Positions 50,713 through 63,800 of a DNA stretch of 64,000 nt are shown in pieces; the first letter of the stretch is position 1; every line of letters begins with the position of its first letter. Position numbers and translations under genes: made by a program. A model generated the notes under the pieces. It made no database searches. It worked only from the letters and a program-made list of their open reading frames with translations, and was not told where the DNA came from. This DNA is from Loripinus fragilis (lineage: Eukaryota; Mollusca; Bivalvia; Lucinida; Lucinidae), in the NCBI GenBank assembly GCA_964019695.1, contig CAXHUL010000525.1, positions 749,001 through 813,000 of the forward strand. The letters run 5' to 3'.

Positions 50713-52348
50713 CTGTGGGCAGCAAGCCAATTTTTTTTCCAAAATGTTGACCTATAAAAGAGCTTACTCGGGTGTGAAAATTATCATTGTGCGCGCGCGC
50801 CCCGGACCGCAATTATGATATTTCCTGTTTTCCCATAGGGCCCAAGGCAAATGGGGATAGCGGTTGTACGCGCTTTCTAAGGCTCTGATCGCTTTTAGAT
50901 TTTGCACGCGGATAGGGCCAACAGAGGCGCAGGTATTGCCATGCGCACCCGCCCGCAACAATGTTTCGATACCGAGTTATCGGGGTGTGGAAGTCCGCCG
51001 CCCCGAAGCTTTACGCGCTTCCGTCTCGCGAACTACTATTTTCATCATGCCCACACGGGCATCAGTTTGTAGTACGGGAGGCCGTCTACAAATGGTGAAA
51101 ATTTCAAAGCGTTCCGTCGGGAAATTAAAAAGTTATGAGCATTAGAAGATCTTCCCATTAGGCCCCATTAGGCCACAGAAGCCGACCGGGCCTAAAACTT
51201 GCGCGGGTCACTTTCACGGACGGGCTCGAAACTGGTGCCAGAAGTTAGCCCCCGACCAGAGCTTCATTGTGAGGCATTGCGTAAAATTTTCCGTCACCCG
51301 AGTGCCGAGCAATAGCCCCTGAAAGGGCTTTCGGCACAATTTTCACGCCCTTATTTGAGCCACTTGTAGCCGAAGGAATTTTGCGCAAATGACTGAGAGG
51401 TGCTCCTGGGCACTGCTCATCACTTTGCAATAGGTTCCGGGGCTTTTCGCGTAGGTCGCTTTTTCTCAAACTTTGATGGCATTAGTGGGTGGGGTGTGAA
51501 AACCTCCGAATGCATGGTTCTCAGCTCCTGCTGTGGGCAGCAAGCCAATTTTTTTTCCAAAATGTTGACCTATAAAAGAGCTTACTCGGGTGTGAAAATT
51601 ATCATTGTGCGCGCGCGCCCCGGACCGCAATTATGATATTTCCTGTTTTCCCATAGGGCCCAAGGCAAATGGGGATAGCGGTTGTACGCGCTTTCTAAGG
51701 CTCTGATCGCTTTTAGATTTTGCACGCGGATAGGGCCAACAGAGGCGCAGGTATTGCCATGCGCACCCGCCCGCAACAATGTTTCGATACCGAGTTATCG
51801 GGGTGTGGAAGTCCGCCGCCCCGAAGCTTTACGCGCTTCCATCTCGCGAACTACTATATTCATCATGCCCACACGGGCATCAGTTTGTAGTACGGGAGGC
51901 TGTCTACAAATGGTGAAAATTTCAAAGCGTTCCGTCGGGAAATTAAAAAGTTATGAGCATTAGAAGATCTTCCCATTAGGCCCCATTAGGCCACAGAAGC
52001 CGACCGGGCCTAAAACTTGCGCGGGTCACTTTCACGGACGGGCTCGAAACTGGTGCCAGAAGTTAGCCCCCGACCAGAGCTTCATTGTGAGGCATTGCGT
52101 AAAATTTTCCGTCCCCTGAGTGCCGAGCAATAGCCCCTGAAAGGGCTTTCGGCACAATTTTCACGCCCTTATTTGAGCCACTTGTAGCCGAAGGAATTTT
52201 GCGCAAATGACTGAGAGGTGCTCCTGGGCACTGCTCATCACTTTGCAATAGGTTCCGGGGCTTTTCGCGAAGGTCGCGTTTTCTCAAACTTTGATGGCAT
52301 TAGTGGGTGGGGTGTGAAAACCTCCGAATGCATGGTTCTCAGCTCCTG
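50713..52348 (+). repeat. Monomer copies 63-64, locally divergent pair
   Basis: Copy 63 is an isolated T-type unit with C to A at 51296 and A to T at 51452. Copy 64 has G to A at 51841, T to A at 51858, C to T at 51901 and C to T at 52117. It is the last T-type unit in the window, more than 12 kb from the right edge. Confidence 0.78.
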
Positions 52349-53984
52349 CTGTGGGCAGCAAGCCAATTTTTTTTCCAAAATGTTGACCTATAAAAGAGCT
52401 TACTCGGGTGTGAAAATTATCATTGTGCGCGCGCGCCCCGGACCGCAATTATGATATTTCCTGTTTTCCCATAGGGCCCAAGGCAAATGGGGATAGCGGT
52501 TGTACGCGCTTTCTAAGGCTCTGATCGCTTTTAGATTTTGCACGCGGATAGGGCCAACAGAGGCGCAGGTATTGCCATGCGCACCCGCCCGCAACAATGT
52601 TTCGATACCGAGTTATCGGGGTGTGGAAGTCCGCCGCCCCGAAGCTTTACGCGCTTCCGTCTCGCGAACTACTATTTTCATCATGCCCACACGGGCATCA
52701 GTTTGTAGTACGGGAGGCCGTCTACAAATGGTGAAAATTTCAAAGCGTTCCGTCGGGAAATTAAAAAGTTATGAGCATTAGAAGATCTTCCCATTAGGCC
52801 CCATTAGGCCACAGAAGCCGACCGGGCCTAAAACTTGCGCGGGTCACTTTCACGGACGGGCTCGAAACTGGTGCCAGAAGTTAGCCCCCGACCAGAGCTT
52901 CATTGTGAGGCATTGCGTAAAATTTTCCGTCCCCCGAGTGCCGAGCAATAGCCCCTGAAAGGGCTTTCGGCACAATTTTCACGCCCTTATTTGAGCCACT
53001 TGTAGCCGAAGGAATTTTGCGCAAATGACTGAGAGGTGCTCCTGGGCACTGCTCATCACTTTGCAATAGGTTCCGGGGCTTTTCGCGAAGGTCACGTTTT
53101 CTCAAACTTTGATGGCATTAGTGGGTGGGGTGTGAAAACCTCCGAATGCATGGTTCTCAGCTCCTGCTGTGGGCAGCAAGCCAATTTTTTTTCCAAAATG
53201 TTGACCTATAAAAGAGCTTACTCGGGTGTGAAAATTATCATTGTGCGCGCGCGCCCCGGACCGCAATTATGATATTTCCTGTTTTCCCATAGGGCCCAAG
53301 GCAAATGGGGATAGCGGTTGTACGCGCTTTCTAAGGCTCTGATCGCTTTTAGATTTTGCACGCGGATAGGGCCAACAGAGGCGCAGGTATTGCCATGCGC
53401 ACCCGCCCGCAACAATGTTTCGATACCGAGTTATCGGGGTGTGGAAGTCCGCCGCCCCGAAGCTTTACGCGCTTCCGTCTCGCGAACTACTATTTTCATC
53501 ATGCCCACACGGGCATCAGTTTGTAGTACGGGAGGCCGTCTACAAATGGTGAAAATTTCAAAGCGTTCCGTCGGGAAATTAAAAAGTTATGAGCATTAGA
53601 AGATCTTCCCATTAGGCCCCATTAGGCCACAGAAGCCGACCGGGCCTAAAACTTGCGCGGGTCACTTTCACGGACGGGCTCGAAACTGGTGCCAGAAGTT
53701 AGCCCCCGACCAGAGCTTCATTGTGAGGCATTGCGTAAAATTTTCCGTCCCCCGAGTGCCGAGCAATAGCCCCTGAAAGGGCTTTCGGCACAATTTTCAC
53801 GCCCTTATTTGAGCCACTTGTAGCCGAAGGAATTTTGCGCAAATGACTGAGAGGTGCTCCTGGGCACTGCTCATCACTTTGCAATAGGTTCCGGGGCTTT
53901 TCGCGAAGGTCGCGTTTTCTCAAACTTTGATGGCATTAGTGGGTGGGGTGTGAAAACCTCCGAATGCATGGTTCTCAGCTCCTG

Positions 53985-54802
53985 CTGTGGGCAGCAAGCC
54001 AATTTTTTTTCCAAAATGTTGACCTATAAAAGAGCTTACTCGGGTGTGAAAATTATCATTGTGCGCGCGCGCCCCGGACCGCAATTATGATATTTCCTGT
54101 TTTCCCATAGGGCCCAAGGCAAATGGGGATAGCGGTTGTACGCGCTTTCTAAGGCTCTGATCGCTTTTAGATTTTGCACGCGGATAGGGCCAACAGAGGC
54201 GCAGGTATTGCCATGCGCACCCGCCCGCAACAATGTTTCGATACCGAGTTATCGGGGTGTGGAAGTCCGCCGCCCCGAAGCTTTACGCGCTTCCGTCTCG
54301 CGAACTACTATTTTCATCATGCCCACACGGGCATCAGTTTGTAGTACGGGAGGCCGTCTACAAATGGTGAAAATTTCAAAGCCTTCCGTCGGGAAATTAA
54401 AAAGTTATGAGCATTAGAAGATCTTCCCATTAGGCCCCATTAGGCCACAGTAGCCGACCGGGCCTAAAACTTGCGCGGGTCACTTTCACGGGTGGGCTCG
54501 AAACTGGTGCCAGAAGTTAGCCCCCGACCAGTGCTTCATTGTGAGGCATTGCGTAAAATTTTCCGTCCCCCGAGTGCCGAGCAATAGCCCCTGAAAGGGC
54601 TTTCGGCACAATTTTCACGCCCTTATTTGAGCCACTTGTAGCCGAAGGAATTTTGCGCAAATGACTGAGAGGTGCTCCTGGGCACTGCTCATCACTTTGC
54701 AATAGGTTCCGGGGCTTTTCGCGAAGGTCGCGTTTTCTCAAACTTTGATGGCATTAGTGGGTGGGGTGTGAAAACCTCCGAATGCATGGTTCTCAGCTCC
54801 TG
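53985..54802 (+). repeat. Monomer copy 67, clustered substitutions in 150 bp
   Basis: Five changes fall between 54383 and 54532: G to C at 54383, A to T at 54451, AC to GT at 54492-54493 and A to T at 54532. The rest of the copy matches the common unit. Clustering suggests a short gene-conversion tract from a diverged family member outside the window, or a local consensus error in the assembly. The next copy has G to T at 54899. Confidence 0.8.
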
Positions 54803-57800
54803 CTGTGGGCAGCAAGCCAATTTTTTTTCCAAAATGTTGACCTATAAAAGAGCTTACTCGGGTGTGAAAATTATCATTGTGCGCGCGCGCCCCGGACCTC
54901 AATTATGATATTTCCTGTTTTCCCATAGGGCCCAAGGCAAATGGGGATAGCGGTTGTACGCGCTTTCTAAGGCTCTGATCGCTTTTAGATTTTGCACGCG
55001 GATAGGGCCAACAGAGGCGCAGGTATTGCCATGCGCACCCGCCCGCAACAATGTTTCGATACCGAGTTATCGGGGTGTGGAAGTCCGCCGCCCCGAAGCT
55101 TTACGCGCTTCCGTCTCGCGAACTACTATTTTCATCATGCCCACACGGGCATCAGTTTGTAGTACGGGAGGCCGTCTACAAATGGTGAAAATTTCAAAGC
55201 GTTCCGTCGGGAAATTAAAAAGTTATGAGCATTAGAAGATCTTCCCATTAGGCCCCATTAGGCCACAGAAGCCGACCGGGCCTAAAACTTGCGCGGGTCA
55301 CTTTCACGGACGGGCTTGAAACTGGTGCCAGAAGTTAGCCCCCGACCAGAGCTTCATTGTGAGGCATTGCGTAAAATTTTCCGTCCCCCGAGTGCCGAGC
55401 AATAGCCCCTGAAAGGGCTTTCGGCACAATTTTCACGCCCTTATTTGAGCCACTTGTAGCCGAAGGAATTTTGCGCAAATGACTGAGAGGTGCTCCTGGG
55501 CACTGCTCATCACTTTGCAATAGGTTCCGGGGCTTTTCGCGAAGGTCGCGTTTTCTCAAACTTTGATGGCATTAGTGGGTGGGGTGTGAAAACCTCCGAA
55601 TGCATGGTTCTCAGCTCCTGCTGTGGGCAGCAAGCCAATTTTTTTTCCAAAATGTTGACCTATAAAAGAGCTTACTCGGGTGTGAAAATTATCATTGTGC
55701 GCGCGCGCCCCGGACCGCAATTATGATATTTCCTGTTTTCCCATAGGGCCCAAGGCAAATGGGGATAGCGGTTGTACGCGCTTTCTAAGGCTCTGATCGC
55801 TTTTAGATTTTGCACGCGGATAGGGCCAACAGAGGCGCAGGTATTGCCATGCGCACCCGCCCGCAACAATGTTTCGATACCGAGTTATCGGGGTGTGGAA
55901 GTCCGCCGCCCCGAAGCTTTACGCGCTTCCGTCTCGCGAACTACTATTTTCATCATGCCCACACGGGCATCAGTTTGTAGTACGGGAGGCCGTCTACAAA
56001 TGGTGAAAATTTCAAAGCGTTCCGTCGGGAAATTAAAAAGTTATGAGCATTAGAAGATCTTCCCATTAGGCCCCATTAGGCCACAGAAGCCGACCGGGCC
56101 TAAAACTTGCGCGGGTCACTTTCACGGACGGGCTCGAAACTGGTGCCAGAAGTTAGCCCCCGACCAGAGCTTCATTGTGAGGCATTGCGTAAAATTTTCC
56201 GTCCCCCGAGTGCCGAGCAATAGCCCCTGAAAGGGCTTTCGGCACAATTTTCACGCCCTTATTTGAGCCACTTGTAGCCGAAGGAATTTTGCGCAAATGA
56301 CTGAGAGGTGCTCCTGGGCACTGCTCATCACTTTGCAATAGGTTCCGGGGCTTTTCGCGAAGGTCGCGTTTTCTCAAACTTTGATGGCATTAGTGGGTGG
56401 GGTGTGAAAACCTCCGAATGCATGGTTCTCAGCTCCTGCTGTGGGCAGCAAGCCAATTTTTTTTCCAAAATGTTGACCTATAAAAGAGCTTACTCGGGTG
56501 TGAAAATTATCATTGTGCGCGCGCGCCCCGGACCGCAATTATGATATTTCCTGTTTTCCCATAGGGCCCAAGGCAAATGGGGATAGCGGTTGTACGCGCT
56601 TTCTAAGGCTCTGATCGCTTTTAGATTTTGCACGCGGATAGGGCCAACAGAGGCGCAGGTATTGCCATGCGCACCCGCCCGCAACAATGTTTCGATACCG
56701 AGTTATCGGGGTGTGGAAGTCCGCCGCCCCGAAGCTTTACGCGCTTCCGTCTCGCGAACTACTATTTTCATCATGCCCACACGGGCATCAGTTTGTAGTA
56801 CGGGAGGCCGTCTACAAATGGTGAAAATTTCAAAGCGTTCCGTCGGGAAATTAAAAAGTTATGAGCATTAGAAGATCTTCCCATTAGGCCCCATTAGGCC
56901 ACAGAAGCCGACCGGGCCTAAAACTTGCGCGGGTCACTTTCACGGACGGGCTCGAAACTGGTGCCAGAAGTTAGCCCCCGACCAGAGCTTCATTGTGAGG
57001 CATTGCGTAAAATTTTCCGTCCCCCGAGTGCCGAGCAATAGCCCCTGAAAGGGCTTTCGGCACAATTTTCACGCCCTTATTTGAGCCACTTGTAGCCGAA
57101 GGAATTTTGCGCAAATGACTGAGAGGTGCTCCTGGGCACTGCTCATCACTTTGCAATAGGTTCCGGGGCTTTTCGCGAAGGTCGCGTTTTCTCAAACTTT
57201 GATGGCATTAGTGGGTGGGGTGTGAAAACCTCCGAATGCATGGTTCTCAGCTCCTGCTGTGGGCAGCAAGCCAATTTTTTTTCCAAAATGTTGACCTATA
57301 AAAGAGCTTACTCGGGTGTGAAAATTATCATTGTGCGCGCGCGCCCCGGACCGCAATTATGATATTTCCTGTTTTCCCATAGGGCCCAAGGCAAATGGGG
57401 ATAGCGGTTGTACGCGCTTTCTAAGGCTCTGATCGCTTTTAGATTTTGCACGCGGATAGGGCCAACAGAGGCGCAGGTATTGCCATGCGCACCCGCCCGC
57501 AACAATGTTTCGATACCGAGTTATCGGGGTGTGGAAGTCCGCCGCCCCGAAGCTTTACGCGCTTCCGTCTCGCGAACTACTATTTTCATCATGCCCACAC
57601 GGGCATTAGTTTGTAGTACGGGAGGCCGTCTACAAATGGTGAAAATTTCAAAGCGTTCCGTCGGGAAATTAAAAAGTTATGAGCATTAGAAGATCTTCCC
57701 ATTAGGCCCCATTAGGCCACAGAAGCCGACCGGGCCTAAAACTTGCGCGGGTCACTTTCACGGACGGGCTCGAAACTGGTGCCAGAAGTTAGCCCCCGAC

Positions 57801-60800
57801 CAGAGCTTCATTGTGAGGCATTGCGTAAAATTTTCCGTCCCCCGAGTGCCGAGCAATAGCCCCTGAAAGGGCTTTCGGCACAATTTTCACGCCCTTATTT
57901 GAGCCACTTGTAGCCGAAGGAATTTTGCGCAAATGACTGAGAGGTGCTCCTGGGCACTGCTCATCACTTTGCAATAGGTTCCGGGGCTTTTCGCGAAGGT
58001 CGCGTTTTCTCAAACTTTGATGGCATTAGTGGGTGGGGTGTGAAAACCTCCGAATGCATGGTTCTCAGCTCCTGCTGTGGGCAGCAAGCCAATTTTTTTT
58101 CCAAAATGTTGACCTATAAAAGAGCTTACTCGGGTGTGAAAATTATCATTGTGCGCGCGCGCCCCGGACCGCAATTATGATATTTCCTGTTTTCCCATAG
58201 GGCCCAAGGCAAATGGGGATAGCGGTTGTACGCGCTTTCTAAGGCTCTGATCGCTTTTAGATTTTGCACGCGGATAGGGCCAACAGAGGCGCAGGTATTG
58301 CCATGCGCACCCGCCCGCAACAATGTTTCGATACCGAGTTATCGGGGTGTGGAAGTCCGCCGCCCCGAAGCTTTACGCGCTTCCGTCTCGCGAACTACTA
58401 TTTTCATCATGCCCACACGGGCATCAGTTTGTAGTACGGGAGGCCGTCTACAAATGGTGAAAATTTCAAAGCGTTCCGTCGGGAAATTAAAAAGTTATGA
58501 GCATTAGAAGATCTTCCCATTAGGCCCCATTAGGCCACAGAAGCCGACCGGGCCTAAAACTTGCGCGGGTCACTTTCACGGACGGGCTCGAAACTGGTGC
58601 CAGAAGTTAGCCCCCGACCAGAGCTTCATTGTGAGGCATTGCGTAAAATTTTCCGTCCCCCGAGTGCCGAGCAATAGCCCCTGAAAGGGCTTTCGGCACA
58701 ATTTTCACGCCCTTATTTGAGCCACTTGTAGCCGAAGGAATTTTGCGCAAATGACTGAGAGGTGCTCCTGGGCACTGCTCATCACTTTGCAATAGGTTCC
58801 GGGGCTTTTCGCGAAGGTCGCGTTTTCTCAAACTTTGATGGCATTAGTGGGTGGGGTGTGAAAACCTCCGAATGCATGGTTCTCAGCTCCTGCTGTGGGC
58901 AGCAAGCCAATTTTTTTTCCAAAATGTTGACCTATAAAAGAGCTTACTCGGGTGTGAAAATTATCATTGTGCGCGCGTGCCCCGGACCGCAATTATGATA
59001 TTTCCTGTTTTCCCATAGGGCCCAAGGCAAATGGGGATAGCGGTTGTACGCGCTTTCTAAGGCTCTGATCGCTTTTAGATTTTGCACGCGGATAGGGCCA
59101 ACAGAGGCGCAGGTATTGCCATGCGCACCCGCCCGCAACAATGTTTCGATACCGAGTTATCGGGGTGTGGAAGTCCGCCGCCCCGAAGCTTTACGCGCTT
59201 CCGTCTCGCGAACTACTATTTTCATCATGCCCACACGGGCATCAGTTTGTAGTACGGGAGGCCGTCTACAAATGGTGAAAATTTCAAAGCGTTCCGTCGG
59301 GAAATTAAAAAGTTATGAGCATTAGAAGATCTTCCCATTAGGCCCCATTAGGCCACAGAAGCCGACCGGGCCTAAAACTTGCGCGGGTCACTTTCACGGA
59401 CGGGCTCGAAACTGGTGCCAGAAGTTAGCCCCCGACCAGAGCTTCATTGTGAGGCATTGCGTAAAATTTTCCGTCCCCCGAGTGCCGAGCAATAGCCCCT
59501 GAAAGGGCTTTCGGCACAATTTTCACGCCCTTATTTGAGCCACTTGTAGCCGAAGGAATTTTGCGCAAATGACTGAGAGGTGCTCCTGGGCACTGCTCAT
59601 CACTTTGCAATAGGTTCCGGGGCTTTTCGCGAAGGTCGCGTTTTCTCAAACTTTGATGGCATTAGTGGGTGGGGTGTGAAAACCTCCGAATGCATGGTTC
59701 TCAGCTCCTGCTGTGGGCAGCAAGCCAATTTTTTTTCCAAAATGTTGACCTATAAAAGAGCTTACTCGGGTGTGAAAATTATCATTGTGCGCGCGCGCCC
59801 CGGACCGCAATTATGATATTTCCTGTTTTCCCATAGGGCCCAAGGCAAATGGGGATAGCGGTTGTACGCGCTTTCTAAGGCTCTGATCGCTTTTAGATTT
59901 TGCACGCGGATAGGGCCAACAGAGGCGCAGGTATTGCCATGCGCACCCGCCCGCAACAATGTTTCGATACCGAGTTATCGGGGTGTGGAAGTCCGCCGCC
60001 CCGAAGCTTTACGCGCTTCCGTCTCGCGAACTACTATTTTCATCATGCCCACACGGGCATCAGTTTGTAGTACGGGAGGCCGTCTACAAATGGTGAAAAT
60101 TTCAAAGCGTTCCGTCGGGAAATTAAAAAGTTATGAGCATTAGAAGATCTTCCCATTAGGCCCCATTAGGCCACAGAAGCCGACCGGGCCTAAAACTTGC
60201 GCGGGTCACTTTCACGGACGGGCTCGAAACTGGTGCCAGAAGTTAGCCCCCGACCAGAGCTTCATTGTGAGGCATTGCGTAAAATTTTCCGTCCCCCGAG
60301 TGCCGAGCAATAGCCCCTGAAAGGGCTTTCGGCACAATTTTCACGCCCTTATTTGAGCCACTTGTAGCCGAAGGAATTTTGCGCAAATGACTGAGAGGTG
60401 CTCCTGGGCACTGCTCATCACTTTGCAATAGGTTCCGGGGCTTTTCGCGAAGGTCGCGTTTTCTCAAACTTTGATGGCATTAGTGGGTGGGGTGTGAAAA
60501 CCTCCGAATGCATGGTTCTCAGCTCCTGCTGTGGGCAGCAAGCCAATTTTTTTTCCAAAATGTTGACCTATAAAAGAGCTTACTCGGGTGTGAAAATTAT
60601 CATTGTGCGCGCGCGCCCCGGACCGCAATTATGATATTTCCTGTTTTCCCATAGGGCCCAAGGCAAATGGGGATAGCGGTTGTACGCGCTTTCTAAGGCT
60701 CTGATCGCTTTTAGATTTTGCACGCGGATAGGGCCAACAGAGGCGCAGGTATTGCCATGCGCACCCGCCCGCAACAATGTTTCGATACCGAGTTATCGGG

Positions 60801-62164
60801 GTGTGGAAGTCCGCCGCCCCGAAGCTTTACGCGCTTCCGTCTCGCGAACTACTATTTTCATCATGCCCACACGGGCATTAGTTTGTAGTACGGGAGGCCG
60901 TCTACAAATGGTGAAAATTTCAAAGCGTTCCGTCGGGAAATTAAAAAGTTATGAGCATTAGAAGATCTTCCCATTAGGCCCCATTAGGCCACAGAAGCCG
61001 ACCGGGCCTAAAACTTGCGCGGGTCACTTTCACGGACGGGCTCGAAACTGGTGCCAGAAGTTAGCCCCCGACCAGAGCTTCATTGTGAGGCATTGCGTAA
61101 AATTTTCCGTCCCCCGAGTGCCGAGCAATAGCCCCTGAAAGGGCTTTCGGCACAATTTTCACGCCCTTATTTGAGCCACTTGTAGCCGAAGGAATTTTGC
61201 GCAAATGACTGAGAGGTGCTCCTGGGCACTGCTCATCACTTTGCAATAGGTTCCGGGGCTTTTCGCGAAGGTCGCGTTTTCTCAAACTTTGATGGCATTA
61301 GTGGGTGGGGTGTGAAAACCTCCGAATGCATGGTTCTCAGCTCCTGCTGTGGGCAGCAAGCCAATTTTTTTTCCAAAATGTTGACCTATAAAAGAGCTTA
61401 CTCGGGTGTGAAAATTATCATTGTGCGAGCGCGCCCCGGACCGCAATTATGATATTTCCTGTTTTCCCATAGGGCCCAAGGCAAATGGGGATAGCGGTTG
61501 TACGCGCTTTCTAAGGCTCTGATCGCTTTTAGATTTTGCACGCGGATAGGGCCAACAGAGGCGCAGGTATTGCCATGCGCACCCGCCCGCAACAATGTTT
61601 CGATACCGAGTTATCGGGGTGTGGAAGTCCGCCGCCCCGAAGCTTTACGCGCTTCCGTCTCGCGAACTACTATTTTCATCATGCCCACACGGGCATCAGT
61701 TTGTAGTACGGGAGGCCGTCTACAAATGGTGAAAATTTCAAAGCGTTCCGTCGGGAAATTAAAAAGTTATGAGCATTAGAAGATCTTCCCATTAGGCCCC
61801 ATTAGGCCACAGAAGCCGACCGGGCCTAAAACTTGCGCGGGTCACTTTCACGGACGGGCTCGAAACTGGTGCCAGAAGTTAGCCCCCGACCAGAGCTTCA
61901 TTGTGAGGCATTGCGTAAAATTTTCCGTCCCCCGAGTGCCGAGCAATAGCCCCTGAAAGGGCTTTCGGCACAATTTTCACGCCCTTATTTGAGCCACTTG
62001 TAGCCGAAGGAATTTTGCGCAAATGACTGAGAGGTGCTCCTGGGCACTGCTCATCACTTTGCAATAGGTTCCGGGGCTTTTCGCGAAGGTCGCGTTTTCT
62101 CAAACTTTGATGGCATTAGTGGGTGGGGTGTGAAAACCTCCGAATGCATGGTTCTCAGCTCCTG

Positions 62165-62982
62165 CTGTGGGCAGCAAGCCAATTTTTTTTCCAAAATGTT
62201 GACCTATAAAAGAGCTTACTCGGGTGTGAAAATTATCATTGTGCGCGCGCGCCCCGGACCGCAATTATGATATTTCCTGTTTTCCCATAGGGCCCAAGGC
62301 AAATGGGGATAGCGGTTGTACGCGCTTTCTAAGGCTCTGATCGCTTTTAGATTTTGCACGCGGATAGGGCCAACAGAGGCGAAGGTATTGCCATGAGCAC
62401 CCGCCCGCAACAATGTTTCGATACCGAGTTATCGGGGTGTGGAAGTCCGCCGCCCCGAAGCTTTATGCGCTTCCGTCTCGCGAACTACTATTTTCATCAT
62501 GCCCACACGGGCATCAGTTTGTAGTACGGGAGGCCGTCTACAAATGGTGAAAATTTCAAAGCGTTCCGTCGGGAAATTAAAAAGTTATGAGCATTAGAAG
62601 ATCTTCCCATTAGGCCCCATTAGGCCACAGAAGCCGACCGGGCCTAAAACTTGCGCGGGTCACTTTCACGGACGGGCTCGAAACTGGTGCCAGAAGTTAG
62701 CCCCCGACCAGAGCTTCATTGTGAGGCATTGCGTAAAATTTTCCGTCCCCCGAGTGCCGAGCAATAGCCCCTGAAAGGGCTTTCGGCACAATTTTCACGC
62801 CCTTATTTGAGCCACTTGTAGCCGAAGGAATTTTGCGCAAATGACTGAGAGGTGCTCCTGGGCACTGCTCATCACTTTGCAATAGGTTCCGGGGCTTTTC
62901 GCGAAGGTCGCGTTTTCTCAAACTTTGATGGCATTAGTGGGTGGGGTGTGAAAACCTCCGAATGCATGGTTCTCAGCTCCTG
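62165..62982 (+). repeat. Monomer copy 77 with three clustered changes
   Basis: C to A at 62382, C to A at 62396 and C to T at 62466 fall within 85 bp. The second puts a stop codon into the longest forward open frame of the unit. Confidence 0.78.
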
Positions 62983-63800
62983 CTGTGGGCAGCAAGCCAA
63001 TTTTTTTTCCAAAATGTTGACCTATAAAAGAGCTTACTCGGGTGTGAAAATTATCATTGTGCGCGCGCGCCCCGGACCGCAATTATGATATTTCCTGTTT
63101 TCCCATAGGGCCCAAGGCAAATGGGGATAGCGGTTGTACGCGCTTTCTAAGGCTCTGATCGCTTTTAGATTTTGCACGCGGATAGGGCCAACAGAGGCGC
63201 AGGTATTGCCATGCGCACCCGCCCGCAACAATGTTTCGATACCGAGTTATCGGGGTGTGGAAGTCCGCCGCCCCGAAGCTTTACGCGCTTCCGTCTCGCG
63301 AACTACTATTTTCATCATGCCCACACGGGCATCAGTTTGTAGTACGGGAGGCCGTCTACAAATGGTGAAAATTTCAAAGCGTTCCGTCGGGAAATTAAAA
63401 AGTTATGAGCATTAGAAGATCTTCCCATTAGGCCCCATTAGGCCACAGAAGCCGACCGGGCCTAAAACTTGCGCGGGTCACTTTCACGGACGGGCTCGAA
63501 ACTGGTGCCAGAAGTTAGCCCCCGACCAGAGCTTCATTGTGAGGCATTGCGTAAAATTTTCCGTCCCCCGAGTGCCGAGCAATAGCCCCTGAAAGGGCTT
63601 TCGGCACAATTTTCACGCCCTTATTTGAGCCACTTGTAGCCGAAGGAATTTTGCGCAAATGACTGAGAGGTGCTCCTGGGCACTGCTCATCACTTTGCAA
63701 TAGGTTCCGGGGCTTTTCGCGAAGGTCGCGTTTTCTCAAACTTTGATGGCATTAGTGGGTGGGGTGTGAAAACCTCCGAATGCATGGTTCTCAGCTCCTG

